Below, in pieces: positions 15,098 to 24,329 of a stretch of DNA of 24,329 bases. Source of the DNA: Salpingoeca rosetta (taxonomy: Eukaryota > Opisthokonta > Choanoflagellata > Craspedida > Salpingoecidae); NCBI RefSeq assembly GCF_000188695.1, contig NW_004754932.1, forward strand, positions 2,400,708 to 2,425,036, read 5' to 3'. Numbering within the stretch: position 1 is the first letter of the stretch; every line of letters starts with the position of its first letter. Position numbers and translations under genes: made by a program. The notes beneath the pieces were generated by a model, which worked only from the letters and a program-made list of their open reading frames with translations, searched no databases and was not told the DNA's origin.

Positions 15098-15907
15098 TCG
15101 AGTGAGTGAGAGTTTGAGAGTGTGAGAGCTTGAGAGAGAGTGTGTGTGCTTGTGGGTGTGAGGGTGTCAGTGCGTCAACATGACTGCAGGTGTGCGGTGG
15201 ATGCAAGTGCGTGAGTGTATGCAAGACGAGTTTATTTTTTTTTTATCCCGTGGAAAGACTTGCTGCTCACGTGCACCGCACGCCAACCCGTGTATGCACA
15301 CAACAGCGCTGGGGCAATGGATGCACATTGTTGATGAGCTCGGCTCGGTCATCGCACGTGCAAACGAAGCCCGAAGCGAAACAGTGGGCGCAGTGCACAC
15401 GACGCTGCAAGCAGGTAGTGACGCACAGCACTGCATGGTCATCTCGTTATGTCATAGTGAGGGAACCCCTGATGTCCCCTGTGTTGAGCACTGGCATGTA
15501 CACACACACACGCACACACACTCACACATACACTTGCTTTCGTATTGTGGCAGTGCTGAACGAGGCCGTGTTCATGGATGCGAGTCCGCGGGATTGCATC
15601 ATTGCCTGCAGGCAATTCAAGAATCTCGACGATCATCTCGGAGGTGATGCGCATGCATGATCACACATGTGCGTCGTTGTGTATCGTTAACATTGCTCTC
15701 CCGTTCCTCACAATCACACCGATCACACACGATCACACACGATCACCCACCCACACACACACACACACACACAGATGCGGCCCTGCCCCAATATGTGCAC
15801 GTGCGCGACGGCACTGTGGATTCGCAAGCGCTACAAGACCTCAGCACCATCACCACGAGGCTCAAAGGGGTAAGTGTGTAGTTGTGTTGGTGTGTGTGTG
15901 TGTGTGT

Positions 15908-15939
<32 letters not shown>

Positions 15940-17121
15940 AGTCAGGATAGTCCTGTCGTGTTTTGCTGTCAGTGACATGTGCTTTGGCATGACAACTCGC
16001 ACGCATCACGACTGCACTGCGTTGAAGCATGACGCAATGCAAAGCCAATCAATGACCAGAGCAATAGCCACCCTCACACATGCGTACCACCACAACCATC
16101 ATCCTCGCCACCACCATCCTCGCCTCCATCGTGACGGCATCAGACACTGGACGAGGAGGATCTTGTCATCCGCACAATCGCGTGGAGCGATGGCTGTGGT
16201 GTCCAACCAAAGGTAACACGCCAGCATGCTGCGGAGCGTGTGGTGTGGGAGGTGTGCACATTGGTTGGCTGTGTTGCGTTCTGGCTTGCGGCGTTGGAGT
16301 TTCCAGTCAATATTGGTGCTCATGCATTTTGTTCTCCCTCGTGCGTGCGTGTGTGTGTGTGTCGGTGTGTCGGTGTGTCGGTGTGTGCATGCGCAGGACA
16401 TTGACCACCGCAATTACATCAAGGCCACGCAGGCCGGCGTGGACGATTGCCTTCGCACAAAGATCGAACACGGTGCGCTCAGCGTTGTTGCACTTGCAGC
16501 GTTGTGCTGTTTTCATGTACACGTGTGCCTTTCCACACGGCTTGTTCACCCCACCACCCGACCATCTCATCACCCAATCACCCAATCACCCAATCACCCA
16601 ATCACCCAATCACCCAATCGCCCAATCGCCCAATCGCCCTGCCACCGCTGCAACAGCGAGCCGCACGGTGCCGCCACGGGATGCGATCCTGGCGGAGGTC
16701 GTGTCCCACGCAAGGTTCACAGCGGCACAGCTGGCCCTTCCAAACTGCCACGCACACGTTCTTGACGAAGCCCATGATGCAATCAAGAGGTGTGGTCGAT
16801 GCTTGATTGGGCGTTGTGTGTACATATGTTGCCTGTCGGGTATTCGCAGTCCGCTGTTGTCGCATTGCCTCCTCGCCAAGCACACACGCACATGCACACA
16901 CACACACACACTCTCTCTCCACTGTGATTGCCATTCTTGACCCACACGCTCACTCCCACCGTCATCAACACGACCAGCAGCACGGGGGTTGTCTCTGTTG
17001 TGGCTGCGAGCGACCGTCCTGTTCTCGCTGCACGCATCGCCCACGCCGTCAAACGGCACACCCCATCCAAGGTTCCCAGCTGTGTGGCTTGTAGTGTGGC
17101 GTGTAGTGTGCGTGTGTGTAC

Positions 17122-17152
<31 letters not shown>

Positions 17153-19591
17153 ATCACGTGTGTCGTGTGTGGGCGTGTGTGTGATCACGTGTGTCGTGTG
17201 TGTGCGTGTGTGTGATGACGTGTGTCGTGTGTGTGTGTGTGCACGAGCGTACGCTGTTGTGCGGAAGCTGCACTGGTTGCACGCCTGACACGAGCACGTG
17301 CTTGTGTTGCATGTGCGTTTGCTTGACAGGTCGTGTGCGTACGGTATTGCGGACTGACGGCGCAATCAAGCTCGCTGCACGGCATCCTCTTCTCCATCTG
17401 CCAGCAGGTGCGGAGGGCCTCACATGGTCTGTTACAGCTCACAGTACCATTCGTGGCACGTGAAGCAAGTACAGACAGGCACACTCACGTACAAGCACAC
17501 ACACACATGCACACACACACACACACACAAACACATGCACAAACACGCGGGCACACAAACACACACACACATACACACACACACACACACTCATACACGA
17601 ACACCCATGCGACCGCTACCCTCTGTGCTTGTGTTTGGCAGGTTGGGCGGGTGCTCGGGCGCAACACGGATGCAATTCCGCACTTCACCCACCAGCTGCC
17701 GACGTTTCTGCACGCGCTGCTGAAGGAGGCGACTGCCACCTCTGTTGCGGTTGTGCTCGACGATATTGCAGCCATTGCCACCACGCCCGCTGATCGCAAC
17801 ACCATCAGGCACCTCTTGCACGTTGTGAGAGCGCATGTGATATGGGTTTGAGTCGTTTGGCCTCCCGTTGATGTGTTCGTGTTCTGTTGTTCGCATTGCT
17901 TTGTGGTTTTCCCTTTCTTCATTGTGAACTATCAATCGCCGCTCAAAGCCGTTTTTGCTCGCCAATACTGCTGGGAACCCTTCTCCTCCCCCTCCCCCTC
18001 ACGCACGCACACACGCATACACACACACACACATGTACACACAGCTTGCGCCGGTTGCTGTCGTTGTTCTTGTGAGCGATGAGGAGGTGGCGTGGCTCAA
18101 GTCAATTCCCACCATCGTCGCCATCAAGGTCTCAGCCGTGAGCAAATGCACACATGTGCCTGAGGCAGCTACTTGTGTCATTGTGCTTGTTGTTGTTTGT
18201 TGTTTTTTCGGCTCACGTGCTGCTGCACCTGGCTCCAATTTGCCATGCCGCCTCCCTTGTCCATAGGCTGCTCCAATGCCGCGAAAAACCGCAGATGAAG
18301 TCATTGAGCAGCGAATCTCTGCTGCCCATCGCACGCTCAGCAGAACGCATCGACAGGTTGTTTGTTTGTTCGTTTGTTTGTTTGTTTGTTTGTTTGTTTG
18401 TTTGTTTGTTTGTTTGTTTGTTTGTTTGTTTGTTTTGCTTGTTTTTTTTTTTGTGTGCGTGTGTGTGAGTACGTTATTGTGTGCGTATGTGCGTGTGTGT
18501 GTGAGTGACCAGCTGTGTCTTGTCGTTCAATCCCATTTTGTCTCCCCTCCCCTCCTCTCCGTCGTCAGGCGATTTCGAACGGCCTCAACCGCTGCACGGC
18601 GCCGCTCTACGTTCGGCTCGCGGCAGAGATGGTGAACACGACACCACTTGTTGAGCGTGCCCCTTTCCCGTGGACGACACACATCATGACAACATGACAT
18701 GACATGACGTTTGTTACACCCCTGTTGTTGCCAGCACACGTTGTCCCCAGCAGTTGCAAATATCAGTCATCACTCGCCGCCACAACGATGCTCCCTTGCC
18801 ATGCCATGACGTCCGCGTGCATGCATGTACATGTATATGTGTATGCGTGGATGCGTGGATGTGTGTGCGTGTGCGTGCGTGTGTGTTTAGGCGGTGACGT
18901 GGAAGTCGACGGACTCGACCACGCTGGCAACGACGCCATCCCAGATGGTCAAGCAATTTCTCGAGCGCATTGAAAAGCAGTGCGGACAGGTGCGCGTCAA
19001 AGCCCACGTTCGCTCCATGCGCGAACACACGAGAAACACGCGTGATGTGATTTCGTGCACACCCAAACACACATACGTACACACGCAACACACACGCTCA
19101 CACACAGACACACAAACGCACACACCCCACACACTCACGAACGCACACATACGAACACTCGCACCCAAATCATGGTCTATTTAGGTGGTGACGGCCGCCT
19201 GCTTCTCGTATGTGGCGCTTTCACGCTTCGGTTTGCTTCGACAAGAGCTGCTGGATGTACTGTCTCTCGACAATGAGGTGAGTTTGTTAACAACCACACA
19301 TGCTCTGGCACGTGCGTATGTTTGTGTCGATGACCATTCCCACGTGCGCATGCACTCCTTCGGGATGTTGACCAATCGCTGATGCTTTGCGTGCATGCAT
19401 GGCAGGCGCTGCGGTCGTGTGACGTTTCCACGATGCCTGCAGGCATTTCGCGCTTCCCCTTTCCTCGTCTGGCGCGGTGGCTGGCGGCTGCCTCACCACT
19501 TCTTGCTGTCGTTGACGCTGACGGCGGGCGTGCACTTCGCATCGCCACACCAGAGGTGCAGCCATTATCGTGCAATGTGCATTTCTGATGG

Positions 19592-19674
<83 letters not shown>

Positions 19675-20043
19675 GCCGGTGCTGGTGGTGTTGGTTGTGA
19701 TCGTCCTTTAACTTGTGGTTCTTCCTGTATCCTGTGCTCCCAAACACACACTCTCACACTCTTTCTTACACACCCACTCACCCTTCCCCCCGCGATTCCC
19801 GTCTCCACGCCTCTGCGTGTGCGTGCGTGTACGTGTGTCAGGTTGCGGCCGCTATCACGAGCCGCTACCTGCGCCCTGCGCAGGCCGTCGCTGCCAGCCG
19901 CACTCTCCGCGACTACTGGGCATCGCGCTGGGCCGCACAGCCAAAGCCCACAGCTGACGGCACGCCAACCAACAGGCTCGTCCCGGAGCAGGTGTGCAAT
20001 CGTTGCGCAACCTGCTGCTATCCTGTGTTTTATTATGTTGTAG

Positions 20044-20085
<42 letters not shown>

Positions 20086-20112
20086 GTTTGTTGTTTGTTT
20101 GTTTGTTGTTGC

Positions 20113-20208
<96 letters not shown>

Positions 20209-22626
20209 CGTCGTCGTCGTTTTTTCATCCTCTTGCCTTCTTTCTAGCCGTACTCTCCCATGAGCCCCACGCGTCTTCCTTGGTTGTATTCTGCCCTGCA
20301 ACACGCACCGCATGTCGTGGAGCCATCCACTCGCATCACCTTGCATCACCACGCGTCACCTCGCATCACCACGCGTCATTGCTCACCATCGCCACGCATC
20401 GCCTGTGACTACGGTTGACAGCCGCTGGAGTTTGATGGGCCGCTCGCTCGTCCCAACATGCGCGCACTGCACGAACTCCCGCACGTGTTGAAGCAATGTG
20501 GCGACCTCGAATCTCTCGACCACCTCGTCTGCTTCAACTACAATGTCTGTTCTCGCTTGCTTGAATGGATTGTCTCATGCCGACGCTGCATTGCGTGTAG
20601 TTGCGTTGTGTGGCTGCTTTGTGTTGCGTGCGGTTTGTTGCTCATTGCGTCAAGAATGTTGCTGATGTGTGCGTGCGTGTGCGCGTGTGTGCCCGCATTG
20701 CAGTTCCTGCGTCAATTCCTGAAGCACACGACCGTTGAGGAAACTGTTGGCCTCTTTAACGTCCCCACCAGGTTCCGCTTTGGCTGACCAGTCGTTTACA
20801 TCATCCCTGAATGGCACACACACACACACGCACGCACACACACGCACACACACTCACACACACTCGCATACACAGGCACACACACACGCACACGCACACG
20901 CACACTCACGCTCACGCACGCATTTGTTCGCGTTTGTGGACGTCAGCGGCGAAAGTGCTGGCGCTGCTGCATCATCGTCCTCATCATCGGCGGATGCGAA
21001 GAAACAGGCAGAGGCGCGTCAACTCGTCGCCCGCGCGCTTTCGCTCAGTGACCACGTTCTAGCAACGGAGCCAGACCAGCTCGCCTGCCAGGTGAGCGTG
21101 CACTTGCCTATGCGCGCACTGCGTGTTCACGGGATGATGAACTGTACCCATGCGCAAGCACACATGCACACACTCGTTTGTATGTGCGCGTGTGGAGGTG
21201 TGCACGAAGAGCAACATGTATGCATGCTGATGGCTCACACCCCTTCGATGCTTGCCTCTGCTTCTCGTTCAGCTGATTGGTCGTCTCCAGGCGGAGGCGC
21301 GACACCACGCAGACATCCAGGTGACCCCCGTGCAATTCAATGCCTCTTTGTCATGGACCAACGCATGCTTTGCAATGTTAAAGGTGTTTATCGATGTCCA
21401 ATCAGCGCTCACACCGGCGCGCACCCGTTGGCGCGTATCTTGCCGTGCCAGGTGCTGTTGGAGCAAGCGAGCAAGAGTGCACAGGAGAGCCGCATTAACC
21501 GCTGCGTTCCGACTGTCACGTGCATGGCCACCCCTCACAACGCCCCAAAGGTGCGTACAAGTGTGTGTGTGTGTGCGTGTGTGTGTGCGTGCGTGCGTGC
21601 GTGCGTGCGTGCGTTCGTGCGTGGGGACACGCGTGTGTGAATACGCGCGTGTGTGAATATGTGTGCGAGGGTGTGTGTGGTATTTTTTATTGCTCTTGCC
21701 ATATTGCAACACATGTATGCTCAACCCAGTCCATCCGTGTGTTTCATGTGGTGCCAATAGCTGCTGCTGTCTGCCCACGAACACATCAGCGGCATCGCGT
21801 GCCTCAAGTCATCCGCTGTTGTCGCTTCTGAGCGCGTCCAGGCAAGTTCATTCATGGAGAGAGACGGAGGAGGAATGGGTGAGGGGAACACACGCATTGG
21901 AAGGGGGCACACACACACATGCACCAAGGGAAGTTACATGAAGCCACGCGTGCAGGCGCAGCCATATGCACAAGTGCATGCACGTGCATCTGCATGCGAT
22001 TGCTTGCTATTGACTCCCATTCATGTCCGCGCGCATCGTTCAGTTTGTGGCTGCTGACGGGACCAATGAGCCGGTGGTCGCGGTCGACGTCAGAGCACAC
22101 GATGCGCTGGCCGTGTTTGCATCGCTCGATCGTGCTGCCGTGCTCTTCGCTGACAAATGCCTGGTACGCTCGCGTGATCATGCTGTTTGGGAGGGAGAGT
22201 GTGAATATGTTGCATGCGATATGTGATTTGTGCTGTGCGCTTTGTGCTTTGTGTGGTATGCGTGTGCTTTGTGATTTGTGCTGTGTGCTTTGTGTGTACA
22301 TGTATGGTTTGAGCGTGCGTGTTTGCATGCACGTGTGTCCCTTGCTCACTCGGCCCGTACACCAAAGCTAGCACACGGCTCACACGACGTCACCACGTGC
22401 TTCCTGCTTACAATTGGTGCGCGACAGGTGCTTGATGCCGTGAACGGCGGTGTCGTGGCGACGATTGAGCACGGGGGATACGCGGGCTGCTTCACTGACG
22501 AGCACAACGGCGCCCTCGTGATTGTCAACGACGAGTCCATCACGCGCTTTGATGCAAAGGGCAAGCAGACAAAGTCGCTCAGTCTCACGGTGAGGCAGCA
22601 TGGGAAATGGTGTGTGTGCGTGTGTG

Positions 22627-22658
<32 letters not shown>

Positions 22659-22666
22659 TGCGTGTG

Positions 22667-22702
<36 letters not shown>

Positions 22703-24329
22703 TGTGTCCTGTTGTGGATAGTGTCTTATCTTCAAAGTGTGCGCGCGTCTGTGCTGACGCTGTCCATGCCCACGCACCCGCTGTGCATCTCAACTCTCAC
22801 AACGCAGGACCACGTCGAGAGCGTGTGCGCGTCAAGCGACCATGTGCTCGCGGTGACTGATGACACAGTGTTGCTGTGGCCCTCCAAGGACTCGACTGAA
22901 CCAAAACGTGCTGAACTTCCAGCAGGTGCGGTTGATGGCGGTCGTGTGCACGTTCATGCAGACGTGTGGTTTGTGTTTTTTCGGAGTTGCCTACACTCGA
23001 GACACTTACACTCCCGACCTCTACAAAATGCACTCACACCGCTTCTGCCCAATCCGCACATGCACACAAGCAGGCACTGCTGTCCACTGCCTGTCCACCT
23101 CCCGCGTGTTCATGGTTGGTGAATCCTCATGATGTCTGTCGCCAATGTATCAGCCGTGTTTGTTGCATTGCTTGTTCGAAACACAACCCTGTTTTCATCA
23201 ACTGCCCTCTCTGTGGTCCTCATCGCCACTGCCTGCTTGCAACACCACTCTCTCTCTCCCCCTGTCCCTCCCTGCCACCAGTTGAAGGAAACGCCATCAT
23301 CACCATCGTTGCTGCAAGCTGTGATTCTCTCCGTTGCTGTTGGGGATGACGGTGATGCTGTTGCCTTGAAGGAAATGACTCTTCCTCTCACGCTCCCGCA
23401 CGATGATTTTATCACGGCGTTCTCATCGTCATCAACAGCAGCTGTCATTGCTTCACACGTGAGGCCACCACTCGTGCTGGCATCGCCCGTGTGCTCACCG
23501 CTCACAACACGAATGACATTGCGTCAACTGCCATGTTTGTGCTGACTGTATGATGCACTCGCACACTCGCACGCACATTTGCACGCATGCACACGCACGA
23601 TAGTACTCACACTCACATTCACACACACACATACGTGCTCGTTCAGAACACGGCTGTGCTTGTTCACCTTCCGTCATCTGGTGAAAGCGCTGACGCATTT
23701 GCTGTTCGTCGCGTTGTCCATGCGCCGATCCTCCCAGCAGAACGTGAGACAAGTGAATGCGTGCATGTACTCGTGTTCTTTGCATCAGTGGGTGTTTGCA
23801 ACGCACGCGCACGTGTGGATGTGCACAGTTTTGCTCACGTCCAAGCTCACGTTCGAGCCTGCTTCATTCATGTGTTTGTTCTCTGTGCGCCAGTGGAGCA
23901 GGTTGCTGTCGACGATGAGGAGCGAATCATCGCCGCAACGGACGATGGCCACGTGCGTACAATTACAGTGAACGCCGTGATGGGGGTGCACACGGAGGAC
24001 AATTTTGTGTGTGTGTGTGTGAGTGTGTGTGTGTGTGTGAAACGGTGTGTGCTCACTCATTTCCGCGTCGTCATTGCGCCTTTGTCATGCGAACTTGGCT
24101 TCGGTACTTACGTGTGTGCGCGTGTGTGTATGTGTGTGTGTGTATGTGTGTGTGCAGGTATACATGTACGACTCGGCCGTGCCTGCGGTCTCCACACTGC
24201 CAACAGCACTGGAGGCTCTCGCGTTCTCGGACAAATTGCACAACGGTGCGTTTGTTGCGCCTTGCACTCTCATGGCTGACGCATTCCTTGGCGCAAATCT
24301 CTCTCTCTCTCTGTCTCTCTCTCTCTCTC
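13669..24329 (+). CDS. NWD1-like STAND protein (DUF4062-like, NACHT-like core, WD-type propeller), 3' truncated
   Basis: Thirty-five exons were placed: 13669-13834, 14016-14101, 14261-14449, 14635-14787, 14958-15030, 15307-15414, 15554-15643, 15775-15869, 16144-16212, 16397-16472, 16657-16789, 16981-17071, 17330-17407, 17642-17824, 18045-18128, 18267-18356, 18569-18631, 18891-18989, 19185-19277, 19406-19555, 19842-19991, 20422-20544, 20704-20771, 20947-21091, 21273-21320, 21452-21550, 21761-21841, 22044-22163, 22428-22589, 22808-22925, 23074-23114, 23282-23458, 23647-23743, 23894-23952, 24158-24245. Every junction keeps frame: 1248 codons plus 1 base, continuing beyond the window. Domain order matches NACHT and WD repeat proteins of the NWD1 type: DUF4062-like N-terminus, helical linker, NACHT-like region with Walker B, helical/winged-helix region, divergent propeller. 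In the family these act as ATP-switch scaffolds; the role here is unknown. The Walker A motif is absent. The start at 13669 is the first in-frame ATG; 13678 is an alternative. The exon 4 boundary is the least certain. Confidence 0.85.
13798..14449 (+). other. DUF4062-like N-terminal domain of the NWD1-like gene (exons 1-3)
   Basis: Residues about 44-147 read ATISVFVYANH, then TFPALRSYAQELGLNLEVLD, then GPYFVGLLGQHLGKKLLP. These match the order of the DUF4062 domain at the N-terminus of NWD1-type proteins (VFISSTF..., PxLxxYCxxxGLxFEVVDLRWG, IGPxFVxLLGxxYG). The usual SSTF and DLRWG signatures are replaced (YANH; LDASFCAG), so the domain is degenerate. The assignment rests on motif order and spacing. 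Confidence 0.65.
15048..15096 (+). repeat. (GT)n microsatellite
   Basis: Pure GT run starting about 17 bases after the exon 5 donor (15031) of the NWD1-like gene. Confidence 0.95.
15888..15939 (+). repeat. (GT)n microsatellite
   Basis: GT tract shortly after the donor GTAAGT at 15870 of the NWD1-like gene. Confidence 0.95.
16571..16635 (+). repeat. Octamer repeat CACCCAAT, about 8 copies
   Basis: Six exact CACCCAAT units followed by two CGCCCAAT variants. They fill the space where the branch point and pyrimidine tract should be, ending about 20 bases before the acceptor at 16656. Confidence 0.95.
17118..17240 (+). repeat. CG/GT alternating tract plus 31-bp minisatellite, 3 copies
   Basis: A pure CG run (about 17121-17136) passes into GT, then three copies of a 31-base unit containing TGATCACGTGTGTCG start near 17151, 17182 and 17213. 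The third has one change (TGATGACG). All lie in intron 12 of the NWD1-like gene. Confidence 0.9.
17480..17600 (+). repeat. CA-rich tract near an acceptor
   Basis: Long interrupted CA tract in the NWD1-like intron 17408-17641, on the acceptor side. Confidence 0.9.
18357..18434 (+). repeat. (GTTT)n tetranucleotide repeat beginning at a donor site
   Basis: The exon 16 donor of the NWD1-like gene (GTTGTT at 18357) is the first unit of a GTTT array of about 78 bases with one GTTC variant, so repeat length varies directly against the splice site. Confidence 0.95.
19592..19673 (+). repeat. Composite (GCT)n-(GAT)n triplet array
   Basis: About 12 GCT units followed by about 15 GAT units in intron 20 of the NWD1-like gene. 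It is intronic here, not coding. Confidence 0.95.
20040..20220 (+). repeat. (GTT)n array with GTTT and GTC variants
   Basis: About 180 bases of GTT repeats in intron 21 (19992-20421) of the NWD1-like gene, broken by a GTTT patch (about 20083-20108) and ending in four GTC units. The antisense strand gives a poly-Gln/poly-Asn ORF that is an artefact. Confidence 0.95.
20328..20403 (+). repeat. Degenerate CATCACC(A/T)CGC repeat
   Basis: Several imperfect copies of a 10-11 base unit (catcaccacgcgt, cgcatcaccacg) just upstream of the acceptor at 20421 in intron 21 of the NWD1-like gene. Confidence 0.8.
21558..21640 (+). repeat. GT / GCGT repeat next to a donor
   Basis: GT followed by (GTGC)n right after the exon 26 donor (21551) of the NWD1-like gene. 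Confidence 0.9.
21842..22043 (+). other. GC-AG intron in the NWD1-like gene
   Basis: The exon end GTCCAG is followed by GCAAGT, the usual form of a minor GC donor, and the acceptor is GTTCAG at 22038-22043. Joining gives SERVQ then FVAADGTNEPVV in frame (phase 0). No GT donor nearby restores both frame and family-like sequence. Confidence 0.75.
22611..22706 (+). repeat. (GT)n then (GCGT)n array
   Basis: GT tract passing into pure GCGT units shortly after the exon 29 donor (22590) of the NWD1-like gene. Confidence 0.95.
24296..24329 (+). repeat. (TC)n tract at the right edge
   Basis: TC repeat with one TG interruption in the last visible intron of the NWD1-like gene. The true length is unknown because the window ends inside it. 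Confidence 0.9.

Larger units (their letters stand above)
16981..18128 (+). other. NACHT-like nucleotide-binding core without Walker A (exons 12-15)
   Basis: Residues about 413-558. The first strand and helix read VVSVVAASDRPVLAARIAHA where a NACHT domain has hhhhGxxGxGK[ST]xLLxxhA: neither the glycines nor the lysine are present. Next comes VVCVRYCGLTAQSSSLHGIL, then FSICQQ, a close match to the NACHT segment hxVRFLGTSxxSSxLxxLLxSICxQ. Walker B is kept as VAVVLDDIAAI. The following strand, VAVVVLVSDEEVAWL, takes the sensor-1 position. Neighbouring introns 16790-16980 and 17072-17329 were read for a missed P-loop exon and none was found. Confidence 0.7.
18267..20544 (+). other. Helical / winged-helix-like region of the NWD1-like gene (exons 16-22)
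   Basis: Residues about 559-814. Visible landmarks in family order are: ISAAHRTLSRTHRQ; LNRCTAPLYVRLAAEM (NPLYLRLxxEEL type); MVKQFLERIEKQCGQ; a helix block ending RFGLLRQELLDVLSLDNE (GLSExELxDVLSLDDEVL type); SRFPFPRLARWLAAASPLL; and LHELPHVLKQCGDLESL, like the LxELPxHLxxxGrxxxL segment just before the propeller. No catalytic motif is expected here. Confidence 0.7.
21452..24245 (+). other. Divergent WD-type beta-propeller region (exons 26-35), incomplete
   Basis: From residue about 902 the protein turns into short beta-rich repeats: IACLKSSAVVASE, VAVTDDTVLLWP, AAVIASHNTAVLVHLP, and AATDDGH joined to VYMYDS. These have WD-repeat rhythm (a hydrophobic strand, Ser/Thr-Asp/Asn, Val-x-Leu/Val-x-Trp/His), but very few canonical GH or WD dipeptides. 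At least four blades are present and more should lie beyond the right edge. Confidence 0.6.

Noticed and set aside
16571..16635. CRISPR-like or telomere-like array
   Set aside because: The units are contiguous 8-mers without spacers, inside a spliced intron of a eukaryotic gene; not a telomere motif position or a CRISPR.
19287..20228. Long minus-strand ORF with poly-Gln and poly-Asn
   Set aside because: It is antisense to coding exons and repeat-filled introns of the NWD1-like gene; the residues come from GTT/CTG/ATG arrays read backwards.

Overview
This is intron-rich nuclear DNA from a eukaryote. Four protein-coding genes were rebuilt by matching conserved protein families across splice sites and checking that every exon junction keeps the reading frame. 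About 63 coding exons are placed. Introns are mostly about 150 to 450 bases and are full of simple repeats, mainly (GT)n and (CA)n, with some GTT/CAA, GTTT, CTG and ATG tracts. Dense small introns, GC-leaning exons and a NACHT/WD-type gene suggest a unicellular relative of animals, most likely a choanoflagellate. That is inference: no marker in the window fixes the species.

Layout from left to right. (1) 1-4395, minus strand: lysyl-tRNA synthetase, about 12 exons, with its last few codons beyond the left edge. (2) 4396-4636: short divergent promoter interval. (3) 4637-7698, plus strand: MTG1-type circularly permuted mitochondrial ribosome-assembly GTPase, 9 exons, complete. (4) 7699-8329: convergent intergenic spacer with GT repeats. 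(5) 8330-13073, minus strand: multi-pass membrane protein related to the bestrophin/UPF0187 chloride-channel superfamily, 7 exons, with a disordered C-terminal tail of about 550 residues. (6) 13074-13668: second divergent intergenic interval. (7) 13669 to the right edge, plus strand: a very long gene with at least 35 exons and at least 1248 codons, coding for an NWD1-like STAND protein (DUF4062-like N-terminus, NACHT-like core, helical/winged-helix region, beta-propeller), cut off by the right edge.

How the genes relate: the first two form a head-to-head pair that both serve translation, one charging tRNA and the other maturing mitochondrial ribosomes. The first intron of the synthetase is in frame and free of stops, and its retention would add an arginine-rich N-terminus, so a dual cytosolic/mitochondrial product is possible. 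The second divergent pair (channel-like protein and STAND protein) has no evident functional link. The main oddities are loss of the Walker A motif in the NACHT-like core, one GC-AG intron, a frequent GTGCGY donor form, and a tendency for GT tracts to lie near donors and CA tracts near acceptors.
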